Source: Phascolarctos cinereus (Eukaryota > Chordata > Mammalia > Diprotodontia > Phascolarctidae). Taken from it: DNA of 64,000 nt. The number at the start of each line of letters is the position of its first letter. Position 1 is the stretch's first letter. Made by a program: the position numbers and the translations under genes. Shown in pieces: positions 35,001-50,000 of the stretch. The notes below the pieces were generated by a model. The model did no database searches and was not told where the DNA came from. It was given only the letters and a program-made list of their open reading frames with translations. Location of the stretch: positions 1,957,501 through 2,021,500 of the forward strand of contig NW_018344004.1 of the NCBI RefSeq assembly GCF_002099425.1. The letters are read 5' to 3'.

Positions 35001-38000
35001 AGATTTACTCATCCAGGATACTTCATTCCTCAGCTCTGCTGGCAAATGAGATATTATTACTTCTGCTGTTCTTCCTTTTCAAAAGTGATGATGGTGTCTA
35101 ACGTAAAAGATCATAATAGTTGAAGCCACAAACCAAAAGGAAATATGTATGGGTCATGGTTTCTTTTAATTAGATCATTTTTTTTAATACCAAGGACACC
35201 CATATGAATAAAATGTGAATTGTATACAGATTTATAGGAAGCAGCTATATCTACTGTTTTGTTTCCAGGGTAAAAAGATATTAAATGTTAGTTACCACTT
35301 GTACTACATAATATTATTTGAGCTTCAACATAAGAAAATATAAGCACAAAAATGCCACTTTGGAAATTTCATTAGGACAAGTATTTTTCAGTGCTGCCCT
35401 TCATATAGAAAATAACATAGCTCAGCTACCATCAGTGAAATACTGCTTTGTTCTATTTTTCTAGTGCTGGCCATGGATCTTCATTGATGTGTTTATTCAC
35501 ACAGTGACCTAATTCACTTTGTGACTTTGGCTCACTTCTGCTTTAGTAATGGAACAAGAGGCAATGGAAAGAACACTGGAGTTTGAGTTCAAATCTCATT
35601 TATGCCATTATTACCTCTATGTCATTAGGAAAGTATTATTTTAGTAGGGCCTAAGAAAACTTGGTAAAATAGAAGTAGTAAAATAAAAATATTTGTAAAA
35701 TGGCATCCCTCCTAGCTATGAAATTCTTTGACCATCCCCCATTGGTATGCTCTTCTAGGAAAGGAACTCTTAAGTCACCGATAGCATTTTAGTTCAACAA
35801 GTTTAGTTGACCAGGTGTTTATTTAATACCTACTGTGTGTAAAACGCTTTCATAGTATGCTATCCCACTAACTTATTTTCACTGTGTAAAAACCATAATA
35901 TTGACAGAGGGGAAAGTTTGTCGAGTGTCCTCATTTTTATACATTTTATTAGAAATGCTCTTGGTCATCTTGGTCATAGTTCATGGGACTGCCCTACATA
36001 TCTCTTTTCTTCTTTTTAATGTGTCTTTTGTTTCTAGGTACCTTTTCTGTGTCTCTGGTGACTTTGTGAAAGTATATAGCACAGCTACAGAAGAATGTGT
36101 GTATGTGCTACAGGGACACAGCAATTTGGTTACTGGAATCCAGCTCAATCCTCAGAACCATCTACAGGTTGTCTGATTACTTATAATTAAATGTTTTAAC
36201 GTTTGCCTCTCTTATTGATTTTACCAGAAAATTGGAGTTGAAGCTAGTTTGGGGAATTTGGTGGGTTTTGCTAGGAATACACCCAAGTTCATTCAGTCCA
36301 CTTGGAAGTGAGGCAAAACACTATGCTTTCAGTAGTCTGAATTAATTTAAGACACTTTGGTTGGAGGTAATTTTATAAACTGCTTATGATACTAGAGCAG
36401 GGGTAGGGAACCTATGGCTTCAAGGCCACATGTGGCCTCCTCAGTGCACCCTTTTGACTGAGTCCAAGTTTTACAGAATAAATCCTTTAATTAAGAGGAT
36501 TTGTTCTATGAAGTTTGGATACTAGAGCTGCTCAGACATAGAGTTAAATAACTTTCCTAGTCCCTTCAGAAATGAACAATTTTCTGATAATATAAACAGC
36601 CCAACATGAGGTTAAACTCAAGCTTTAGTAAACACGGCAGCCAATTAATTCCAGGTGTACAGTTTAGCCGAGATTTCCCAAACTAAAATGACTTAAGACT
36701 GATAAAACTACCTAGTATAGACAAAGGTGGTAAGATTGTCCATTTTTCAAAGGCAGAAAACATGTCTTAATTCTATAGAGGTAAATAAGGAAAACTTTTG
36801 TTATTTATAAAAAGCTTAATTTTTTTTATAATTTGATGTTTTTATTGTTTAAATTAAATTGTTTTACTGTTTTCTAATCAGTTATATGTTGCTCTCACCC
36901 TTTCAGCTATATTCTTGTTCTCTTGATGGCACAATTAAACTCTGGGACTTCATAGATGGCATTCTGATAAAGGTAGGTGGATTGGCCTTCTGTCTCCCAG
37001 TGTGAGATAGCATGAGTTAATAAAATTACATCCTTAGTGGTCTAGGTCTATTTGAAGTTGTCCATATTGCATATTCTCCAAGGCTGGAAAGATAAAGAGG
37101 ACAAGAATGACTAAGGAGGATACTCTAAGAGCAAAGTTTTTTCTTTACAATTATTTGTGTTGAAAGGAAGGAAAGAAACAAGCATTAAAAGTGCTTTACA
37201 GTTATCTCAGGAGGCAGGCAAGTGAAGTGACTGGCCCAGGGTCACAAAGCTAGTAAGTATCTAAGGCCGTATTTAAACTCGGGTCTTCTTGACACCCAGA
37301 CTCCCATTTGCCATATAGTTGCAGAAATTTGGTAATCTAGTTATCAAGGTTGTTTCCTTTGTTGTAAGGGGATAAGAATCATTTTTTAAATTCCCATTGT
37401 AATTTAAAGTCTTTTATTCTACCCCTAAAATTATCACAGTGTACAAATGCTGACATACTTACAGCATTGTGCACAATGACTGTTAATGCACATACAGAAA
37501 GAAAAGAAGAAAAGTGCCTTATAAGCATTTAATCAGTTTTTTTTTAATTGAATGTTGAAGAAGCTATCTGTGTCTGTAGACACAGGGCTGTTGTTTACAA
37601 ATGACTTTATTCTACTACATGTGCTAAGAAGAAGCCTGGACCAAGCATAGTCTCTCCTTTTTAAAGTACACTTTGCAGAAGAAATCATATAGCTGAATCT
37701 TAAGAGAAAGTAGAGTCAAGATTTTCCAAATTCATTTTTTTTTCTACTAGATAGTGGTAATTTTGGAAATTAAAAGTTTGCAGAAATTGTTTTCTGACTG
37801 AATTATGGAATATATACCATCCTATATGAGTTATGTTTAATAACAAGCAAAGTTATTTTCTTGATTTACCAACTCATGGTAGCAACTGATTATTTTAATT
37901 TTAGATTTTATAATATCCTTGTGTGATTTTTATCTTTCAGACTTTTGTGGTTGGGTGTAGACTCTATGCCTTCTTTGCACCTGTCCATTTTGAGGATTCA

Positions 38001-41000
38001 GTATTTATTATAATAAATAAAGAAATACCAGGTACATTTAAATAACTTTTTTGTGTAGTATTGAGTACAACATCATATTTTCAGATTCCAAGATCTCTCT
38101 AATGTGTAATTAGGGCTCAAACAAATTTCTGACTGTAATTATTGACTTAATTTTATATGAACTTAACAGTTTTTGTAATTGGAGCTTAATTTTATATATT
38201 ATCACATTTGGGGGTTTATGTTGACTTACACATACTGTAGGAAAGATGGAATATAACATCCCAACAAACTTGAATCTGTGGTGTAGTAAAGGAGTGGTTG
38301 CAACAAAAAAATAAGCCTAACAAGCACAGATTATTTTTTCCTCCTGACTTGTAATGTCTTCTTGTAACTGAAACATGTTCTTTTTGCATATCTGTTCTTC
38401 ATTCTGTATTCTTGACCGTTACCATTATGCCAGACATGCTGGACAATCTATTTGCTCGAAGTTTAGGAAAAGAGGAGAGTTGAGCTATTGCTGCTACCAA
38501 TATATTTATCAGAACTTAGGTTGTTTTAAAAAATACTGCTGGATATTTGTTGTTAATAGTTTTATAACAACTTACTTTTATCACTGTAACATTTAGACTC
38601 TTTAACACTTCAATTCCGGATATGCTGTAAGAAAATGTCACTTATTGTCGCTTTCTTACTAAGTAGAGTACTAAGTACTCTTATCAGAGATTTATGTGAA
38701 AGTCATATAATTTTAAGAATAGTAATGGAACAGGATTCATTTGTAAGATATTTAGAAGAGGGGCAGGTAGGTGTCGCAGTGGATAGAGCACCGGCCCTGA
38801 AGTCAGGAGGACCTGAGTTCAAATCTAGCTGTGTGACCTTGGGCAAGTCACTTAACCCCAATTTCCTCACTTAGAAAAAACCCAAAAAATAAAAAACAAA
38901 AAAAAACTTAAAAAAAAGATATTTAGAAGAAAGATACCAAATCATTGGAAAAAATCACAATATTATTATCAAAGTAAAGGTTATTGGAAGGCAGCAATAA
39001 CTACAACCTTTGTGGTTACTTTCTTATCTCTATCTTATCTTTATGAAATCTTGGAGGATGTCCTCTTGCTTATGCATGAAGGAATCCTTGATGAAAGTGA
39101 GAAAGGGATAGGCAGAATTTAACAAATAATTGTATACAGAGGACCCAATTTGTCATACAGTTGACAAAGGTATAGTGAATGCAAAAAAAAACCCATTGAT
39201 TTGGCATAGCAAAATACAAACTTAGAGGCTTTCTGTTCATGCATCTGTTAAGATTATTTAAGATTCGTTGATAAATTCATCGACACACATAACTTCATTG
39301 ATTCCCTGACTGGCAATATCCAATAAAAGATAAAGCAGAGAGAAAGATTTGTGTTCACTTTTTTTCATGGAAGATGTCCTAAGACTATCAAGATAGAACA
39401 GAACCACCACCTTACCTGCTGTGTTATTTACTTTTTCTGTGACCTTTGAAGATTCTAAGGGGAACCCTTTCCCCCTCCATTATTAGCATGTACGAAATTC
39501 ATCATTACATAGTCCCTTCCATTTTATCAAATGTTTGTGCCTTTCTATATTTCTCTTGGCTCCTGCATTTCTGTTTCAAAGTATCTACTTAATTCCAATC
39601 TTTTCATCTAGAATGCTTGGAAATTCTTTATTTTGTTAAAGGTCCATTTTTTTCCTGCTTTTGGATTATACTCAGTTTTGCTAGATAGGTTATTCTTAGT
39701 TTTAAACCTTAATCTTTTGGATTATCACATTCCAGTCTTTTCTCTCATTTGTAGAGGCAACTGTCAAGTCTTATGTTATCTTGACTTTGGCTTCTTTATA
39801 CTTGAACTCTTTCTTCATTTGTTTTGGTTTTGGCTGCTTGCAGTGGGGTTTTTTTTGTTTTGGGGGTTTTTCTGTTTTTGTTTTTTAATTTTTTTGACCT
39901 GGAAGCTCTGAATTTTGGCTATGATATTCCTGGGAGCTTTCATTTCGGAGTTTTTTTCAAGAGCTGACTGATAGATCTTTTTTTATTTTTACTTTGCCCT
40001 TGGTTCTGAGAGATCTGGGTAGTTTTCATTTTAAGATTTTTTGAAATCTGATATCCACACATTTTTTTGGTCATAGTTTTCAAGTTAGTGTGATGATTCT
40101 TAAATTCTCTTCTTGACTTGTTTTCCAGATCAGTTGTTTTGTATAATGTGCTTTAGGTTTTTTTCTTTTCTTTTTTTCAGGTTTTTTTGTTTGCTTTAAC
40201 ATTTTTTCTATTATGGAGTCTTCATTTTCTATTTGACCTAATCTGCTTTTCAAGGAGTTTAATTCTTGGGTAGGATTTACTACCATCTGTTCTAAGCTGT
40301 TATTTCTCTTTACTGTTCTTATCTTTTATTTTATTTCTTCTGGGAATTCTTGTCCTAGGGATCAAGATATTCTTTTTTCTGAAACTGTTCTTGAACTTGT
40401 TTTGGAATCGCTCTCTTTTTCTGACTTTTACCTTGGTTTTCTCACAGTTTCCAGACTGGGGACTTGTGCTTGGGTCGAGCAAAGCTCCCATACTCCTGTG
40501 TGGTTTGGGTAGGCCCTGCTTTATGCAGAGTGTGATAACTTAAAATGAAGCACCAGTTTTTGGAAGAATCATCTTGTTTTGTCTCTTACAGTAATTTAAT
40601 CCCAGGCTTCTTGGATGCTGAACACTCGTCCAGCCCTGTCTCTTACTGTACATGGGGCACCTGGATCTCCCCGTGCTTGGCATTGGTCTAACTCTGTGTC
40701 CCGCTGTGAGACTAACCTGTTTGGCACTTTACTTTTTATCTATCATAGCTTGTCTCCACAATTCTTCAGAATTTTGTCAGTCTTTTTGTGCAATCTCAGA
40801 TTGTATTGAGAGTTTATAGATGATTCTCTGGTTTTCTTCATCATTATTCCTTCTGGTGCATTTTTGTGGCTTTTTAGCAGTGGTTGTGAGAGATCTAAGC
40901 AATCTTTCTGTAGTTCCTAAGATTTCTCTTAATGCTGATTTCATGTTTGCTTAATATTTCATATTTAGTGAAAGGTGAAGAAGATTCAAGGAGGTTATAT

Positions 41001-44000
41001 TAGAAAACAACCACCACCACTACCACACATCTATCACATTATTCCAAACATTGTTCTATTTCCAAACATAGTATTTTAGAGTTAGGAGAGATTTCAGAGA
41101 ACACATCATCCAACTCACTAATGTACAGTTGAAGAAACTCAGACCTAGAGAAGTTAAGTGATTTGCCTAAAGTCATACGTACATTAAGTTTTGGTGATGC
41201 CTTCTGACTCCAATTCGATTATTTTCTATTATGCCAGAGTGCATTTTAGAGTTTGGAAAAGTTATTAGAGTAGAAGAAGTTATCTAGTAAGGGAGATTTA
41301 CCTTTGTTTTTTAATATAAGAATCAGCATCACAAAAGTAGGGTCATGTGATCATAGGTTTAGAAATGGAAAGAATCTCAGATGTCATATAGTCCAACCCC
41401 TTCATTTTATAAGTGAAGAAACTAAGGCCTGTGACGGAAACATGGTAGCCTGAGGTCACACAGATTATAAACAGCACAGCTGTTTAGAAGGGTCTCAGTT
41501 GTAGGAGACTTTCCTTGTTTCCACACCAGTTTTCCATTGCTTTCAAGTGCCTTATTTATCAATAGAATTGTTTTGTGTGCCTTTAAACTCTGTAGTAATC
41601 TTTTTACCTGGCTTAAGACTTTGGAAAGTGAAGGCTTGTAGAAAAAATACTTACCTTTTATTTATTAGTGTTTTTATAGTGTACTCTTCTGTTGCCTGAA
41701 TTTCTACTATGAAAGGAATATCTTTTTTTATATTTCCCAGAATTACTAACAGTTACTAAGAATCACTAATTATTAAGCATCAAATGGATTTCACATTGCT
41801 GATGTAAATCTCTTAGGTAAAAAAAATTCACATCAGTCCTTCTGTAGACACGTTAATACAATTCTTTTTTTTTTTTGGGGGGGGGGCTAGATGGGTTCCA
41901 GTTGGCTTCATTGAAACTTCCAAAATCACCAAGCCAAGAAGTAGAAGCTAAAGAGTTATCATTTGTCTTGGATTACATAAACCAGTCACCTAAGTGCACT
42001 GCCTTTGGAAGAGAAGTAAGTTTTGTTTCTAGACTTTCTTTTTTGTATAAGCCATCTACCATAAAGTTAATACATTTTACATTTTTGTTCAGCTGACTTT
42101 GTTGTTCAGAATTTTGTAAATTGCTAAAATTTTAGTGTCCCCAAAACTAGAGAACTCCCTGTTTTTTAGATGTTTGTGACAGCTTTAAAACCAACTATGA
42201 ACAAATGTTACCAAGTATCCTTAAAACAAACAACAATTTGTTGAATTTTTAGGAAGTTGTCATCATTTTGTTTTAAAGCGTTTTAGACCCTCTGACAATG
42301 GTTAACATCACAAAATAAAGTCTTCCTACCAATAGATTACAATTTGGGATCTTAGATGTCATCTAATATAGAAACTGGGTCCCAGAGAAGGGAATTAAAT
42401 TAGTCATGGTTACAAAGTTACCTTGTGGCAGAACTTCCATACTGTTTCCGTGCTGCCTTTTAGGATTTCTATCAGTACTACTGACAAAAGAAATGAACCC
42501 TTGATATTTAGCCCCAGAAATATAAACTCACTAAAGGATCAACAGCAAATTAGAAACAAATAATTTTACAATCCAAGTAGAATTTACTTTCATTGACCTA
42601 CAAAGTTAGCTTAAATATACTTTGTGGGGCCTACCACACTAGTTACTCATCATTCTTGGGTATAACTACAAGTTAATTTACCATCCTACCATCCTCTCCT
42701 CCGGAGCTGTCTCATTCTTTATCCCAGTTCTCCCAATACCTCATGAAATCTAGGAAATATCTGATTTTTTTCGGGATGCCTGGCCCATGTAGAAAACTAA
42801 GGACGAATGTGAAAAGGGACCTTGTAGACACATTTTTCAGCTCATTTTATCTGTCTGGTCAACAAATACTGTGTCTGATAGGTAAGGCCTGATATACTTT
42901 AAGTAAAAGGCTGGGTGGAATCATGTTAATGCACCCTGATGCACCTTTCCTGGAGGTACCACTTTTGTTTTTGTTTCTTGACACTGATGGTTAATTCCTT
43001 TTTCAAAAGATGAATAAATATGTTTTAACCGTTATGGATTTTATTTATGTGAGTAATAGAAAATAGTGAGGGCTGATCTTAGAATAAGACAGACCTAAAA
43101 TCACATCCTACCTCTCATACCATGGGCAGTTCGTTTAAAGTTTCATTGCTTTAAGCAGCTCTCTGACACAATGAATTACTGATCTGCTTCAGGAACTTGC
43201 ATGCTGGCCACCCCTAGAAATAGTAAAGCTGAAAGTCTTTAAATAATAACTCTTAACTTATAGATCAGGGATGGGGAACCTGAGGCCTAGAGGGCCACAT
43301 GTGACCTCAAGGCTGCAGGTTCCCAACCCCTGTTACAGATATTCCATAGATATAAAGATATATGTGGCCAGCTTGTGGTGGGTACAGTCAGTCAACTAGC
43401 ATTTATTTAATTCTTACTATGTGCCAGACGCTGTGCTAATCACTGGCAATACATTGTAAGCTCCCCCATCCCAATCTCTTCTCTCAAGGAGCTCCTAATA
43501 TAATAGAGGAACACAACATACAAACAACTGATGCAAGCAAAATATAGACAAAATAAGTTGGGGGTGGTTGCAGAGGTAAGGTACTGAAATTAAGGAGGAC
43601 TGGAAAAGGCTTCTTGTAGACCATGAACTTTAACTGAGATATTTGGGAAGCTAGGAAGCAGAGATGAAGAGGGAGAATGTTCCAGGCTAGGGAGATGACC
43701 AGTGAAAACATTTAGAAGTCTGGAGATTGAGTGTCTTGATCTAGGGACAAGAGGGGCCGTTGTCACTGGATCTGAGATTATGTGAAGGGGAATAAGACAT
43801 CAGAAAACTGGAAAGGTAGGAAGGAGCCAGATTACAAAGGGCTTTGAAAGCCAAAAGATTTTATATTTGATCCTAGAGGTAATGGGGAACCTCTGGAGTT
43901 TTTTGAAGAGAAAGAGGTAATGTCTGACCTGTGCTTTAGGAAGATCAATTTGACAGCTTAGTGGGAGGATGGGTTGGAGCCAGCAGACTAGTCCAGGTAT

Positions 44001-47000
44001 GAATGATGAGTTTAGACAGGGTGGCAGTAATGTCAGGGGGAAAAAAAGGGGGCATTTTCCAGGGATGTTACATGAGTGGAAAAGATGGACTTGACCATTA
44101 ATTGGATACAGAGAATGAAAGAGTAAGAGGAAGGATTGAGTTGGTTTTTAGGCATGTTGAGTTTAAGATGTCTATGGAACATACAGTTCTAGATATCCAA
44201 TGGACAGGTGGAGGTGTAAGACTGGAGGTCAGGAGGGAAGTTAGGGCTGGACAAGTAGATCTGGAAATAATTTGTTTAAAGATGATAACTGAATTGAAAA
44301 ATTGAATGTTTGCAATTAAACGGGAGCTGATGAGATCGCCAAGTGAAAGTTTAGAGGAAAAAGAAGGGGGTCCAGGATAGAGTATTAGGAGACTCGGGGT
44401 ACCTCAAAGGACCAGAATTAGGTATACCACATCGGGTTATTCCATTTATGACATTGACAGGGTGACCACTGTTGTGGCTATAGAAAGAGGAGAATCTTTC
44501 CGATGAAATGGGGCAACTTCATACTGTTTGTAGTGTTATCAACTTTGGTGTCTTTGAAGTTCAGGCAGAAGAAGTGGTGAACATATGTTCTCATTGACTT
44601 TAAGAAGCTTCTTGGTGATAAGCTATAATATCCAGAGGTGCCCTAGATTTTTAAAAATCTGATTTCCTTTCTAATTAACAAACATTCTCTCTCTCTCTCT
44701 CTTTCTCTTTCTTTTCCTCTCACCCACGCCCATCCTGGCCATTCAACAACCACAACAAAAAAAAGACCCTTGTAGCAAATATGCATAATCAAGCAAGCAA
44801 ATTACATTATTGGCCATATTGAAAAAAGATGTGTTTCTCATTTGTATTTTAAGTCCATCACTTTTCTATCAGAAAACAGGTAGCATGCTTCATCTTTGGT
44901 CCTGTGGTTCACCATTGCATTGCTAAGAGTTCTAAAGTCTTTTCAAGGTTGTTTTCCTTTATAGGTAGATACCCCTTAGTTTCTTTTTGGATATCATTAC
45001 CCTAATAAACCTTAAAATGCGTTCTAGAAAATATGGTGCGTTTATAAGGAGAAGAATATTTGCATTCAACAGTTTTGATACTTCAGTTTTAGAAATGTAA
45101 TCGGCTTATCATGGCTGAGATCAAGTTGTTTTTCTTTCAACACATAGGCTCAGTATGTTGTTGCAGCTCGAGACTTGTACCTGTCTGTATATTTCTTCAA
45201 AAAGAAAAAGACATTTAGGTAAGAATTTATTTTGTTATTACTTGTCACTATTTTTGTTTAATGTATTAAGTTTTTTCTCCATAAAATTAAACTTATTCTA
45301 AAACTTAAGGTTGTTATTGTTATAGTTGTTTAACCTGTAGTACTCTAAATTTCAAAAATGTTTGTTAATGCTTGTTTAATACTATAATGGCTTAGGATTT
45401 TTGTATATCTTCCTATATCGATTCTCTTTTTATTTTTCTGAGTTAATTATAGCTGCCGAGTGCCAGGAGGTTGACAGTGAATAGCCCATGCAGTGAATCT
45501 AGGCCAGTTAATAAGTGCCAAATACTCCTCAGTCAATTATCTCGAAAGTTTGATTCAAGTGGAAATTTAAACCTTAAGAAGAGATTCTTTGTCCCCAGCC
45601 ATAGAAGTGTCTGGCTCTAACTCAACCTCAACTAAACTTAGACTATCAGAAGTGGAAGAGACCTGAGAAATTATGTAGGCCACCTTGTTCATTTTATATG
45701 TAAGGAACCTGAGGCCCAAAGTTTAAGCCACCAAACCAGGTAGTGGCAAACCGTCCCATTTACAGATGAGGAAACTGAGATCCATACGGATCTCAATTAT
45801 GTCCAATAGCAAGGATTAACAAGTAAAATAGGGGAATGTTAGATTCAAATACATGTGAAATATGCATGTTAGTGTTTACTTACCAAAGAAAATTCATGAT
45901 CTGTTTTTTGTTTGTCTCCTAATCTTCCATTTAATAGTTTTTGAAAATTACAGTTTTTCCTCCCAGTACTTTTAGGAGTCCCTTTTATATAAACATATAC
46001 TGACACAGGCAAAAGTTATTTTTATAATCATGAAAAACTTTTCCTTTAAGGTTTTCTTTGCCTTCAGGAAAGAAGAAGAATTGCAATAATATCTTTACTT
46101 GTGTAGCATGTCATCCTAAAGAAGATTGTATAGCAACTGGACATCAGGATGGCAGAATTCGTCTCTGGTAGGCTGATTCATGAAGATCATACCAGTCTTA
46201 TATACAATAATATTGCATTAGCTTTGAAGAACTTGTAATTGTATGTAAACAAAAGACAGAACACTGAAGACCCACTAAATCAATTAAAATTAGGTACTGT
46301 TGTCTTCTTTTATTGTTCCCTGTATTAACAAAGTTTTTATATTGGCCTTTGGGAGATAGTAGCTTTTATCTCACCACTTTGAAAAGGAAAGAAGTGAAAA
46401 TAGGAGGTGTGTTTCAGCACAGCTCACATAAGCTACAGATGATAGGTGGTGAAAGAGAAAAGTATTTTAACTTGTGCATGTTAAGAACAATCAGCCTTAT
46501 GTGATGATTCAGTCAACAAATTGTTAAGTGCTTACTGTGTACGGGACATTATGGTAAGTTCTGGGGTTCTAACAAAAATGAAACAGTCCATCCCCTTGAT
46601 GCTTATACTCTACTGAGAAGATATGCCATACACAGATAGTAAGCAGAACTTTTATGCTGTCAGCATTTTAAACTTCACTAAAACTTTTAGAACACCCTAT
46701 ACATAGAGTAAAATTTCAAGAGGAGGCAGGGGTCTGGGGAGGCAATATTTGAGATGATAAGATAAGGAGAGGCCTCATGGAAGAGGTAGCATTGAACTGT
46801 TTTGTAAAGAAAGCTAAAGATAATTAGAAGCAAGTGCATTCCAGATATGGGAAATCACCTCTACAAAGTCATAGGGATAGGTGATGATTTGAGTGTATGG
46901 GGTAGAGTATAGGTAAAAAGCCAGTTTGTCGGGAAAAGAGAGTGTGTAAGGGAAGAAATAGGAATTAAGATTGAAAAAGCAGGTTGGAGGTATTGTAGAG

Positions 47001-50000
47001 GGTTTTAAGTCCCTGTCTCTGGGTTTTATGTTCTAGAAGCAATAGGAAACCAATGAAGTTTTTTGAATAGGGGATGTGAAATGGTCAGATGTATGTTTTA
47101 GGAATCTCAGTTTGGTAGCTGTGTGATGAATTGATTTGAAAGAGAGAGTGAAATCAGGAAGTAATTGGGGCACTGTTGTGTTAATCTGGTAGAGGTAAAA
47201 GCCAAGAGAGTGGAAAGGAGGGATTGAAGTAAGAAATGTTCTGGAGCTTGGCTGCTGCTGGGCTAAAGAATCAAAAAAAACTCCAAGGTTGTGAAACTGA
47301 TCAGCTAGAATCATGGTAGTGCCTTCCACTGAAATCAGGAAGTTTAGAGCAAGGATAGGCAGGAGGGAAAATGTGAGTTGCATTTTAGACATCTTAAATT
47401 ATAGGTTATCCATGTGAGGATATCTAGCAGACAAGATGGCATTATAGGATTCAGGCTGTCAACACATTCCTGATTAATTAACTGAAATTAAATGTCTTTT
47501 TCCTCAATAGGAGAAATTTCAATGACAATAAAAATTATACTTACACATCTCTACATTGGCATCATGATGTAGTTATGGATCTAGCTTTTTCAGTAGAAGG
47601 TGAGTAAATGTTTAATATTTTGAATGTGGAAATGAATCCTGAGTAATATACTCAGCAGTCATTGGGTTTGCCTAATTTGTTAGCAGAAATGTATAATTTT
47701 AGCTCTTCTTTTTGTATATGTTTTCACATTGCAATGTAGTTTAACATAAGTCCTGCTCCCATCTTTCACTGTGACATGGAGGGGACCCCTAGGGTCATTG
47801 AAAGGTGTGACAAGAAGACACAAGCTGTAGTAGATTCTGCCAGGCTAGACCTCAAGTGTAGTAATAGTAACAGACTGTACCTCGTTCCCATAGAGAAGTC
47901 TGAGTCTGGAAAAGATCATCACAAGAGGTTGCACACTAGATAATTCTACTACTGTGGCAACCCCTCCACTGCCCCCTAAAAAAAAGTTCAAAATGACCCT
48001 CACTCTTAGGCCTTCTCCTACTTCACAATGGCAGTGGCAGAAAAGAACGATAAAGAACGCTAAGAATCATTCTTCTTAACCTGTCTATGAGTACGAATTT
48101 AATGGTAAGTACTTTAAATGTGCAATCTTTATATAATCATCAACGAGTTGACATGCTAGAGTAAGTGAATTGTATTCATCTTGACAGTATCTATGATGAA
48201 ATGAGAAGACAAAAGGAAGTTTGAGTTAAATGGAAAGATGGTTTACAAGCTCTCCATAAAGAGCCATATGTAAGAGAGTTGTCTTTGGACAACAATAAAA
48301 TAACATCTCATATTGCAGTGCTCATGATGAGTGTTTTTTGGGGGGGAAACCTGAAGATAATTGCAGCTTCAGGACCAATATCGATTTCAGAGAGAATGAG
48401 AAGGTAGAGAAATTCTACAGAAATATTGATAAAGACTTTTTAAATTAAATCTGTGTATTACTTGGTAATTTCAATGCAAAGGCCAGCTTAGGTGTGAAAA
48501 ATGCTGGAAAATATGATTCAGGATTTTAAAAAAGAGTGGTCAAAGTCTTGTATAGTATGTAGAAAAATCAGCTATCCACAGTGGCCCAAAAATAAAGGGG
48601 TAGAGGGGAGTGTTAATTAATAGTTTAATTAGCAACTTAATATCTGAACCTCCCTCCTCCCTTGAAACGTGTTCTACATCTCCTATCACTGGTTCCCTTT
48701 TCTCTATTAGATTTAAAAAACAATATAACCAAGACACAATCAAAAAAGCTTTGTCTTTGAGTTTACTACATTCTGTTACACAAAACCAATCTATACATTG
48801 ACTGTGTCTAAAAATCATGTTACATCTTTTATCCCTTAAGGGATCAATTCTTGATATAATCTGAAAGAACTATATGTACTTCAAGGGCATCCTTAGTAAT
48901 AGTATAAGGAGGGACCTGGTTGGCGATTGTAATATTCTACAGTAGACCACATCTTTATTATAACATAGCTGACTGAAATATTCAGAAAATGAAGATTCCA
49001 CTAAGCTATTAAAAACAATTGATTCAGTAGTGCAAAATGTTGCCTTAAAGGTTCTCTTCGTTAGTGTGTCTCCCATGCATATGTTAAGGTCATAGAAACC
49101 ATAATATTAAGCAAGGTGTAAGACTAAGGTTTTTGCCACTGGTCTGGGGGTTATCCAGCAAGGTCTCAATAAAAGAGAGCATTTTTAAGTGTTGGGATCC
49201 TCCAGATAGATGTTCCTGTTTTCAGACAACTTTCTGCTGTGTATCAAGCCCTAGAATGTCAGATAGCTTCCTAATACAATTTATAATTCTCAAGAATTTT
49301 GCCGAACGACACATATGTAAAAATCTAAGGCCATGAAGTTGTGCAGAATGTAATATGCTTTTAGATGCACAGCACACAAAGCTAGTCCACCTGGATATAT
49401 ACATCTGGTAGGGTCTTGGTTTGGCTGTGAAAACATCCCAGTTACACTAATTTATGAGTTGCTTTTCATTTGTGGCTTATTAGCAGATGCACAATAACAA
49501 GCATTGTCAGTGTGTCAAGTTAATTTTACAAGTTGTATTTGATTTCAACGCTAAGCACAAACATCTGTTCACAACTTACAGGAAATGTAAAGACAAGTCA
49601 CCATGATCTTTACCATTAAAATTTTTGTTTTGTACTGTTCACTAACAGATTAGAAGGCTCATTAGTCTTTGAACAAATGCTTAATACATTTAAGTGATCA
49701 TTTCTTTCCAAAATAATAGTAAAACAATTGTAAGTGGCATATAAGATCTTAGAAGTTAAATTCTCATGTGTATTTTGAAGTATTCATACATTTAACGCTC
49801 TTATTTAAAGTTTCTCTAATAAATATTTTCTTTATTCTGTGTGTGTAATGGATGGAAAGGCACCAGTCTTTTGAGTGGTGGGCGTGAATCTGTCCTAGTA
49901 GAATGGCGAGGCGGCATAGAAAAAAATAAAGAGTTCCTGCCCCGTTTAGGAGGTACCATTGAACACATTTCAGCCTCACCAGGAGGGGATTTGTTCTGCA

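Noticed and set aside
34683-36037. Intronic snoRNA in WDR75 intron 1
   Set aside because: TGATGA-like and CTGA-like words occur, but not as paired C/D boxes with a closing stem at suitable spacing.
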